A stretch of DNA of 64,000 bases from Acidiflorens sp963847715 (GTDB lineage: Bacteria; Acidobacteriota; Terriglobia; Terriglobales; Acidobacteriaceae): contig CAWKAZ010000006.1 in assembly GCA_963847715.1 (NCBI GenBank), positions 186,001-250,000 on the forward strand. Reading direction: 5' to 3'. The position numbers and the translations under genes are program-made. Positions 57,544-64,000 of this stretch are shown piece after piece. Position 1 is the first letter of the stretch. Every line of letters starts with the position of its first letter. The notes under the pieces were generated by a model. The model was given only the letters and a program-made list of their open reading frames with translations, did not search any database and was not told the origin of the DNA.

Positions 57544-57805
57544 AACGTCTCCTTAATTCTATTGCCGTTTTCGAGCGCAGGATAAGCCGTTGCTAAGGCT
57601 CGTCCTGATGCACTTACTTGCGCTGTTGCTCAATCTCGTTTCACTGCGCGGCGGGATAAAGCTCGGGATGCAAGAAATGACTCCGCTCCCGCTCCGGCTT
57701 CCCACCTCCACCTGCAAGCGGTGGGCCGCAGCCCAAGGTTTCAACCTCATCCCAACACCTCTCGGGTTCCGGCCACGAACTCATTCCACCAAGCGGAAAT
57801 CGGGC

Positions 57806-59599
57806 TTAGAAGACGACAATGTTGAACGGCGTGTCCTCCGCGCTGAGATCGCTGGTCCTGAAAGTGGAGATGCAGACCTGATTCCCGTTTCCACCACAGC
57901 TAAGATTCGCTGGCCGGCCGGCCACACCTCCATCCAGCGAATAACTCATCGCAAGAAAAAAGCGGTCGTCAACTTCAAAACCAAAGTCAACGATGTTAAA
58001 GCCTTGGCCCGTGTGGTTGACGGCGATTCCACAGGGAGGAGTGTTCACTGCCGCCCCCGTCATTTGAGAGTTGTAGCAACGTGTGACCGCGATCCCACCT
58101 TGTGCGAACGGGTCGAGGTAAGCCATCGCTTTAGCAATGCCACCAGCGGTGCGTGCCTGCGAGGCGTTGCCTTTGACACCTAAGTTCCCCGAAGGGTCGA
58201 GCGACATAGAGCCAGTATTGTCGTGGTCGAAGAACATCCAGCCCGTCGAGCTGCTGTTGATGTAGAGGTTGCCGCCGGTGTCGCCGCGCACGGCATAGTT
58301 GGCGCAACCGGAGAGTCCGGAATTGCTGAAGCCAATCGCCGTCGTACCGGAACCGCCGCAGCCCGGATCGCCGATAAGGGTCGCTAGTCCGTTGCCCGCT
58401 ATTGAGGCTCCCGGTCCCGCTTTCAATGTTCCGGTGGTGGAGAGGTTGCCACTTCCGTCCAAGCTGAAAACGCTGTCCCCGGCGGAGTTCAATCCAGTCA
58501 GAATCAGCGCGGAACTGCCATTTGCCTGGAATTGTCCACCCACTGCGGCTCCAACTCCGGTCACACCATACGCGCCCGACCCGGCAACTCCGGTGCCTTG
58601 ACCACTCAGTGAAAACCCGTACACACCCGTGCTCGTCCCGTTGCCGAAGCCTCCCGCACCCCCTTCGACTCCGATACCGCTATTGCTGGAACTGAGGCCG
58701 ATCACGCCGCGGGTGTTCCCGCTGGCTGCGTTGGCAGAGCCATACAAGGCGCCCGTGCTGGCAGTCGAGGAAGTTGACGCATAAATCCCAGCCCCGGTAC
58801 CAGCTTGCGTGACGTTGAGAATTTGGGAGGTATTGTTACCGCTGAATGCGCCGCCAGGTGCGGCCAACGAGCCGGAGCTCGAGAACGTTCCAGTGACAGT
58901 GGCATTTCCGCGGATCGTGGCTGCGCCCTTCACGTCCAGCGTGGTTGCCGGTGACGTCGTGCCGATACCAAGGCTGCCGCTCTTTTCGAAAAGCGTCGAG
59001 TTTCCAATCAGCGTGCTCCCCGTCCAGATCGGAAGGTAATTCGCCGTGCCGCTCCCGTGCACTGTGGGCGAGGATTGCGGACCACTTCCCGCAACACCAT
59101 TCGGTGTCGCGTTCGCTTGATCCGCGGACTGGATCGCCTGTAAGAACGCTGAGGCCGGCTTTCCGCCAAGTGTGTCTGCGTCCGCCGCCTTCAACGCGTA
59201 AGGCACGCTGAGCAGCAGAACTCGCGGCTGCTCAGCCTGCCCCGCGGCTTGCACGCCGAGCCATCGCGCTTCCCCAGACGCGAACAACTCAGCCGGCAAC
59301 CCTTCCGCCTTACTCGCACCGAGCATAACGGAGTAGCGGCCATTCGAATCCAGTTGCGCATTCTGTGTTTCCATCCACAGAGCGCCGCCGCCTTCCTGAT
59401 CCTTGTAGAGCGAGAAGGTCAGCCCTGCGATCCCGGTAAGGCGCTTGCCTGCATCATCCTTAATCGTTCCGGCAAACCGTACCAGTCGAGGTACGACCGT
59501 TTCAGTCAGGGAACCCGAGCTGTATGTTGTGTTCGCCACTTGCGCCCACGTCGTCGAAACCAGCAGCAGTACCATCCAGAACATCGATTTGGTTTTCAT
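57806..59599 (-). CDS. secreted surface protein of the GDPGCGGSGTTAIGF family, copy 1
   Basis: 597 residues from ATG 59599 ('gaggag' upstream). The signal peptide (1-19) ends WAQ. The N-terminal domain 'VPRLVRFAGTIKDDAGKRLTGIAGLTFSLYKDQ' and 'VPYALKAADADTLGGKPASAFL' is a module I associate with Acidobacteriota surface proteins. The middle is Gly/Ser/Thr-rich ('IGNSTLFEKSGSLGIGTTSP') with a collagen- or tail-fibre-like feel. The C-terminal 200 residues ('GDPGCGGSGTTAIGFSNSGL', 'GWMFFDHDNTGSMSLDPSGNLGVKG', 'FGFEVDDRF') are nearly identical to those of the next gene. Function unknown. Confidence 0.85.
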   Translation of the reverse strand: MKTKSMFWMVLLLVSTTWAQVANTTYSSGSLTETVVPRLVRFAGTIKDDAGKRLTGIAGLTFSLYKDQEGGGALWMETQNAQLDSNGRYSVMLGASKAEGLPAELFASGEARWLGVQAAGQAEQPRVLLLSVPYALKAADADTLGGKPASAFLQAIQSADQANATPNGVAGSGPQSSPTVHGSGTANYLPIWTGSTLIGNSTLFEKSGSLGIGTTSPATTLDVKGAATIRGNATVTGTFSSSGSLAAPGGAFSGNNTSQILNVTQAGTGAGIYASTSSTASTGALYGSANAASGNTRGVIGLSSSNSGIGVEGGAGGFGNGTSTGVYGFSLSGQGTGVAGSGAYGVTGVGAAVGGQFQANGSSALILTGLNSAGDSVFSLDGSGNLSTTGTLKAGPGASIAGNGLATLIGDPGCGGSGTTAIGFSNSGLSGCANYAVRGDTGGNLYINSSSTGWMFFDHDNTGSMSLDPSGNLGVKGNASQARTAGGIAKAMAYLDPFAQGGIAVTRCYNSQMTGAAVNTPPCGIAVNHTGQGFNIVDFGFEVDDRFFLAMSYSLDGGVAGRPANLSCGGNGNQVCISTFRTSDLSAEDTPFNIVVF

Positions 59600-59656
59600 A
59601 AATTCTCTCCTCGCGCACAATCTGAAACTCAGCACAGTTTCCCGACTCAGAAAACA

Positions 59657-61522
59657 TCAGAAAATCAGGATGAAAAACGGAGTGTCGGTAAAATTCGGAT
59701 CGTTCCCGGCCAACTGTCCCGGTGTGTAGAAAGTCAAAACTCCGATCTGGTTGCCGGTCGCGACCGAGTGGCAGGTCGTCGCGTCGCAGGTTTCGCCGCC
59801 GACCGTATTTGTATTTCCGACCGTATTTTTCACCGTCAGCGACGCGAAGCGGTCATCCACTTCGAAGCCGAAGTCGAGTACGTTCGATCCCAAGCCGACA
59901 TGCGTGATGCTGAAGCCGCACGGTGGCGTGGACACGGCCGCACCGGATGCCTGCGAGTTATAGCAACGCGTGATAGCGATTCCGCCGCTGACAAATGGAT
60001 CTACGTAAGCCATCGCCTTAGCAACGCCACCGCCGGTTCGCGCCTGCGAGACGTTGCCTTTGACACCCAAGTTGCCTGATGGGTCGAGCGACATCGAGCC
60101 AGTATTGTTGTGGTCGAAGAACATCCAACCGGTCGAACTGCTGTTGACGTAGAGATTGCCGCCATTGTCGCCACGCACCGCATAGTTGGAGCAATTGGAG
60201 AGTCCGGAATTGCTGAAGCCAATGGCGGTCGTTCCGGAGCCGCCGCAGCCTGGATCGCCGATGACCGTTTGCAGACCATTCGCGCTGATCGTTGCGCCAG
60301 CACCGGCGATGATCGGGCCATTCGATGCGATGTAGCCGTTTGCAAAAAGATTGCCGGCGTTGGATTGATTGCCAGCGCTGTCGACGTAGAACAACGTCGT
60401 CCCGGATGCGTTCTTGCCCTGCAGAATATATCCGGTGCTGTTGGCAAGAGTGAATGAACCGCCCACACTGTAGCCGATTCCCAGAATTCCCGTGCCGCCC
60501 TCACCGGACACGCCCACGCCCGCGTTGCTAGAGGACGCGCCGCTCACTCCGAAGTTCACCCCCGTCGTACCCGTGGCAAAGCCATAGATCGCCGTGCCGC
60601 TGCCTTTTTGAACGACGTTCAGCAGTTGATCGACAGATGTACCCATCATGGTCAGGTGGCCATTCAAAGTCTGGTTAGCGTTGAACGTGTTCGCAGCATT
60701 CAGTTGCGGAACCTTAGTGACATCGAGATTCAAGGTGACGTTTCCGCCCGAACCGCCGCCGGTCAGGTCCGTTCCAGCAGTCACGCCGGTGACCGTTCCG
60801 GTTCCCCCCGAACTACACGCCCATGTACTACCTGTCCATTGCATCACCGAGAGATTGGGACAGGTGATCGGTAAACTCAGCGTCACATTACCGCTAGTCC
60901 CTCCGCCAACCAGCCCAGGCCCGGGTGTAACGCCCGTGATCGTGCCCGATCCGCCGCCGGCAAACACAATGTCAAGTTCCGGCGGATGGCTTTGGCTCGT
61001 ATTCTCCTTGCTGTCGAAACTGGCACTGAGCGGGCTGTTGCCCACGAGCGCGAGGCCATCGTTGGCCTGCGATCCGTTGAGCCACGCTGCCACGGCCAGC
61101 GTCACGTCGATCACGATGTAGTCGTGCACGTTGCTCTTCGCTAAAGGAACGCTCGCGACCACAGTTGTGCCGAGAGCAGGCGCGAGATTGGCGGTAATCG
61201 ACTTTTCCGACCACGTTCCGTTGACGTAGTCGACGTTGAAGCTCCCCGCCGCCGTCACAGCATTGACGTAGAGCTTCAGACTGGCTTTCGCCACGTTGGC
61301 CCCGGTGTACCCGGAGGGAATCGATGACAGATCGAAAATGATGTAAGCCGTGTCCGAGGGATTGACGACGCTCAGCGTTGTTGCCGCTCCGTAGTTGGTG
61401 CCGGGAGACGCCGTGTTGGTATGGGCATCGTCCGTCGGCGTGTTTTGTCCGTACGCAGCAGACAGTGATATGAAGGTGAAGAGCAGTACCGCTGACAGGA
61501 TTCCCGTTATTAAGTTCTTCAT
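59657..61522 (-). CDS. secreted surface protein of the same family with N-terminal DNRLRE-like domain, copy 2
   Basis: 621 residues, signal peptide 1-25. The N-terminal 'DAHTNTASPGTNYGAATTLSV', 'TAYIIFDLSS', 'KASLKLYVNAVTAAGSFNVDYVNGTWSE' resembles DNRLRE/CBM96-like carbohydrate-associated domains (about 30-190). 'GGGSGTITGVTPGPGLVGGGTSGNVTLSL' begins the fibre-like middle. The C-terminal 200 residues match those of copy 1 ('GDPGCGGSGTTAIGFSNSGL', 'GWMFFDHNNTGSMSLDPSGN'). It is 58 bases upstream of copy 1 on the same strand, so both are probably expressed together. Confidence 0.87.
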   Translation of the reverse strand: MKNLITGILSAVLLFTFISLSAAYGQNTPTDDAHTNTASPGTNYGAATTLSVVNPSDTAYIIFDLSSIPSGYTGANVAKASLKLYVNAVTAAGSFNVDYVNGTWSEKSITANLAPALGTTVVASVPLAKSNVHDYIVIDVTLAVAAWLNGSQANDGLALVGNSPLSASFDSKENTSQSHPPELDIVFAGGGSGTITGVTPGPGLVGGGTSGNVTLSLPITCPNLSVMQWTGSTWACSSGGTGTVTGVTAGTDLTGGGSGGNVTLNLDVTKVPQLNAANTFNANQTLNGHLTMMGTSVDQLLNVVQKGSGTAIYGFATGTTGVNFGVSGASSSNAGVGVSGEGGTGILGIGYSVGGSFTLANSTGYILQGKNASGTTLFYVDSAGNQSNAGNLFANGYIASNGPIIAGAGATISANGLQTVIGDPGCGGSGTTAIGFSNSGLSNCSNYAVRGDNGGNLYVNSSSTGWMFFDHNNTGSMSLDPSGNLGVKGNVSQARTGGGVAKAMAYVDPFVSGGIAITRCYNSQASGAAVSTPPCGFSITHVGLGSNVLDFGFEVDDRFASLTVKNTVGNTNTVGGETCDATTCHSVATGNQIGVLTFYTPGQLAGNDPNFTDTPFFILIF

Positions 61523-61798
61523 ATATCTCTCCAGGATTTGCAGTTTCTTTACTGTCTTGTTTCGAACTTGCTAATCTTTCGCTCGTTAGCACCAGAACAT
61601 TCGCCCGAAGGCTATCCCTTCGCTTCGCCACTGCCCTGATGTCCTTTGTCTGGCGCGGCTTCTCGTGGTAAATTCGGGTCCACTCGGCTGGGGTTTTTTG
61701 CCCCCAACCACCTCGAACGTGCGGCAGAATGCCTCGGTTGATGGATCAAAGTCCTCAGCGGCGGCTCAAAAAGTTCTCAAAAGACCTTCAATGTGGTT
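61523..61798. promoter_or_regulatory. divergent intergenic region between surface proteins and wHTH regulator
   Basis: This 276-base spacer must carry the promoters for the minus-strand surface-protein pair and for the plus-strand regulator. No clear -35/-10 pair or strong dyad was recognised. A T6 run at 61694-61699 and otherwise ordinary sequence. Confidence 0.35.
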
Positions 61799-63730
61799 AT
61801 GAGTAAGGAAAATAAGCACTTCTACGAGTTTGGCCCCTTTCGGATCGATCCTGGGGAAAGGCAATTACTTCGTGGCCCGGACCCAATTCCGCTCACTCCG
61901 AAGGCGTTTGACACGCTCTTAATCCTGATTCGCAGCTGTGAAAAGGTCGTGCTAAAGGACGACTTGATGACGGCCTTGTGGCCGGACAGCTTTGTCGAGG
62001 AGTCCAACCTTTCCCAGAACATCTTTGTTCTCAGGAAGGCGCTCGGCGACTCGGCCCAGGATGCACATTACATCGCCACTGTTCCCGGCCGGGGATACCG
62101 ATTTGCTCAGAAAGTGAAAGAGGTCACGGCCGAAGAGGAACGGGCTCCGGTCGTGGAGACCCAACCGCCGCCTGCGACTGCGGCGATTGCAATGGATCAA
62201 AATTCGCCCGCCTTGGTCCCTCCACCTACCCAGCCCCGCCTTCCGGTTCAAGCTCTTGCCTTGGTTTTGATCGTGGCCGTATTGCTCGGGGCCGGTTATC
62301 TGACTTGGCGAGCAGTTCGTCGCGCTCCCCCAGCCCCGCCAAGAGTCATGTTGGCCGTGTTGCCATTTGTGAACCTAACCGGCGATCCGAGCCAGGAGTA
62401 CATCAGCGATGGATTGACCGAGGAGATGATTGCGCAACTCGGAGAACTCAACCACGAGAGTCTGGGGATCATCGCCCGAACCTCGGCCATGGCCTACAAG
62501 GGCACCACCAAGTCCGTCGTCGAGATCGGTAAGGAACTCGGGGTCAAATATGTGCTGGAAGGCAGCGTACGCCGGTGGGGCGACCGGGTCCGCATCACTG
62601 CCCAGCTGATTCAGACTCCCGACCAGACCCACATCTGGGCCGAGAACTATGAAAGCGACCGGCAAGACATTCTGCGAGTGCAGAGTGAAGTGGCGCAAGC
62701 CATTGCGGAGCAGATCAAACTTACCCTGACTCCGCAGCAAAAGGCACGGGCCCAGACGGCTCCACGGGTGGATCCTCGCGTCTACGAGCTTTATCTGTTG
62801 GGGCGATACGAATGGAACAAGCGCACCGAGGCCGGGCTGAACCAGGCGATCAAGGACTTCCAGCGAGCCACCAGCGCTGATCCAAACTATGCTCCAGCCT
62901 TTGCTGGCATGGGCCAGGCTTATGCGCTGCTCCCTTATTACAGCGGAGGTTCCGCAAGCGAGGCTATCTCTAGCGCGCGGTCCGCCGCCGGCCAAGCTTT
63001 GCGCCTGGATGACAGCCTCGCCGAGGCCCATGCAACTCTGGGCATTATTGAAGCCAGTCGGTTCAACTGGCCCATTGCTGAAAAGGAATACCAACGCGCC
63101 TTGCAGCTGAACCCGAACTATGCCACGGCGCGGCACTGGTACTCATTTTTGCTGTGGATGACCAACCGGCACGACGAAGCCCTGAGCGAGATCGATCACG
63201 CGCGGCAACTTGACCCGCTTTCACTCATCATCAACGCGGACGAGGCCAGACTGCTTTGTGCCGCTCATCAAACCGACCAGGCCATCGAACTGCTGCAAAA
63301 GACGATCAGCTTGGATTCCAACTTCGCCGAGGCGCACCGGGTTTTGGCCCTTGCTTACATCCAGAAAGGCCAGAATTCGCTAGCCATCGACGAAGCGAGG
63401 CGCGGAGTTGAACTCGATCCTAATGACTACGAACGCGCCTCGCTGGGTTTTGTATATGCCGCGAGTGGGAAACAACAAGAGGCGCGAAAGCTTCTGGCGG
63501 AACTGAGCAAAACCAGCAACGGGCGAAAGGTATCTCCCGTCTACTTGTCATTCATCCGCGTGGGGCTGGGCGAGAAGGACCAGGCATTCGCACTCCTGGA
63601 AGATGCTTATCGGGACCGCTCCGCCGTATTTACCCAAGTGCAGTTCGAGGTGATCTTTGACTCCCTTCGATCGGATCCCCGGCTGCAAGATCTCTGGCAG
63701 CGGTCGGAAATACGATTCAAGGAAGAGTAA
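61799..63730 (+). CDS. membrane-bound wHTH regulator with TolB-like domain and TPR repeats
   Basis: 643 residues from ATG 61799. An OmpR/CadC-type winged helix occupies about 1-105 ('FGPFRIDPGERQLLRG', 'LTPKAFDTLLILI', 'VVLKDDLMTALWP', 'GRGYRFAQKV'). It is followed by a Pro-rich linker and one membrane helix (about 143-163). A TolB/FlgO-like domain ('LAVLPFVNLTGDPSQEYISDGLTEEMIAQLG', 'VEIGKELGVKYVLEGSVRRWGDRVRITAQLI') spans about 180-290, and TPRs about 320-640. This CadC-like layout is very common in Acidobacteriota. It is divergent from the surface-protein pair and may regulate it. The trigger is unknown. Confidence 0.9.
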   Translation: MSKENKHFYEFGPFRIDPGERQLLRGPDPIPLTPKAFDTLLILIRSCEKVVLKDDLMTALWPDSFVEESNLSQNIFVLRKALGDSAQDAHYIATVPGRGYRFAQKVKEVTAEEERAPVVETQPPPATAAIAMDQNSPALVPPPTQPRLPVQALALVLIVAVLLGAGYLTWRAVRRAPPAPPRVMLAVLPFVNLTGDPSQEYISDGLTEEMIAQLGELNHESLGIIARTSAMAYKGTTKSVVEIGKELGVKYVLEGSVRRWGDRVRITAQLIQTPDQTHIWAENYESDRQDILRVQSEVAQAIAEQIKLTLTPQQKARAQTAPRVDPRVYELYLLGRYEWNKRTEAGLNQAIKDFQRATSADPNYAPAFAGMGQAYALLPYYSGGSASEAISSARSAAGQALRLDDSLAEAHATLGIIEASRFNWPIAEKEYQRALQLNPNYATARHWYSFLLWMTNRHDEALSEIDHARQLDPLSLIINADEARLLCAAHQTDQAIELLQKTISLDSNFAEAHRVLALAYIQKGQNSLAIDEARRGVELDPNDYERASLGFVYAASGKQQEARKLLAELSKTSNGRKVSPVYLSFIRVGLGEKDQAFALLEDAYRDRSAVFTQVQFEVIFDSLRSDPRLQDLWQRSEIRFKEE

Positions 63731-63749
63731 GGCAACTCAGACGGAAGAT

Positions 63750-63826
63750 TGGGGTGGGAGACGGGAATTGAACCCGCAACCGTCGGAGCCACAGTCCGAT
63801 GCTCTACCGATTGAGCTACTCCCACC
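63750..63826 (-). tRNA. tRNA-His (anticodon GTG), CCA encoded
   Basis: The minus strand folds as a full cloverleaf. The acceptor stem GTGGGAG/CTCCCAC has an extra G at -1 pairing C73, the tRNA-His hallmark. The D arm is AGCTCAATCGGTAGAGC. The anticodon stem CGGA-CTGTGGC-TCCG carries GTG (plus-strand 63790-63792), and the T arm is GCGGGTTCAATTCCCGT. The 3' CCA is encoded (63752-63750). Confidence 0.95.
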
Positions 63827-63914
63827 GCAGGTATTGATTATACCAAGCGCGGAAGTGAGTCTTGCTCGCGCCGCCTGATGCCTCTGATATCATCCCGATT
63901 CTCACGGAGCCACT

Positions 63915-64000
63915 ATGCGCAAGCTGATTTTCTCCTTTTTTCTACTCGTGTTCTCTGCCGCCCTCGCTACCGCTCAGCAGTACGACCTAGTTCTCGAAGG
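63915..64000 (+). CDS. secreted protein, N-terminal fragment (possible amidohydrolase)
   Basis: The window ends 28 codons into this gene. 'ggag' lies 7 bases before ATG 63915. A signal peptide (about 1-20, ending ATAQQ) is followed by 'YDLVLEG', a pattern often seen at the start of secreted amidohydrolases (xYDLVLxGG). Too short for a firm call. Confidence 0.5.
   Translation, partial: MRKLIFSFFLLVFSAALATAQQYDLVLE

Noticed and set aside
59249..60079. A 276-codon open frame on the plus strand
   Set aside because: Spans the gap and ends of two well supported minus-strand surface-protein genes; no recognisable domain.

Overview
The window is GC-rich chromosomal DNA from a Gram-negative bacterium, most probably an Acidobacteriota member of the Terriglobia/Koribacter type. 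LpxB, a Pal lipoprotein and RseP indicate an outer membrane. The phylum is suggested by the family mix: a long SBBP beta-propeller surface protein with a Gly-rich/Arg-rich/Gly-Cys-Gly C-terminus, a large FG-GAP repeat protein, a winged-helix/TolB-like/TPR regulator, and two tandem 'GDPGCGGSGTTAIGFSNSGL' surface proteins. This assignment is inference; no rRNA gene is present. No phage, IS element or CRISPR array was seen.

Layout. 1-2.7 kb: AraC-type C-terminus, small cytochrome c, AIM24-like protein, DUF1624 membrane protein, then a 26-base C tract and a gene-poor stretch. 3.2-5 kb: self-regulated ArsR-SRPBCC-SRPBCC-VOC operon, its first SRPBCC gene frameshifted. 5.2-12.9 kb: DUF4331, two PilZ proteins, a secreted phosphoesterase, a YheT hydrolase, FmdB, HemW and a zinc ribbon. 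13-21 kb: ABC exporter, a two-gene HTH + TIR/deoxyribosyltransferase-like unit, LpxB, a degenerate M1-like peptidase, an RHH/MazF toxin-antitoxin pair and pyrophosphatase. 21.2-24 kb: ccmE-A-B-C-D heme delivery operon with a Cys-type CcmE. 24.4-27.9 kb: the SBBP surface protein and a clear terminator. 28-32.7 kb: a membrane-integrity operon with an XRE repressor, NfeD/YqiJ-like protein (frameshifted), DUF1648/PH protein, flotillin/YqiK, a Gly-zipper peptide and PspA/IM30. 32.8-41.5 kb: beta-carbonic-anhydrase-like protein, SDR, RmuC, CAP-domain protein, DUF72, DUF4440, Pal and a ClC channel. 41.5-51.7 kb: an envelope/isoprenoid run (HtrA-like, UppS, CdsA, small membrane protein, SSS symporter, MurQ, Dxr, RseP, DinJ/YafQ toxin-antitoxin, IspG). 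51.8-54.8 kb: DeoR/AgaR-type repressor, SIS isomerase and PfkB kinase with AgaR-like operators. 54.9-63.7 kb: three large secreted surface proteins and a divergent membrane-bound wHTH-TPR regulator. 63.75-64 kb: tRNA-His and the start of a secreted protein.

The genes work mainly on envelope construction and surveillance: lipid A (LpxB), undecaprenyl and isoprenoid supply (Dxr, IspG, UppS), phospholipid (CdsA), wall recycling (MurQ plus symporter), envelope proteolysis (RseP, HtrA) and membrane protection (flotillin/PspA). Three genes look disturbed by single-base indels at short homopolymers. With the 26-C tract, this makes local sequencing or assembly error a serious alternative to real frameshifts. 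The best candidate for an under-described system is the XRE-NfeD-DUF1648/PH-flotillin-peptide-PspA operon; the HTH + TIR-like pair is second.
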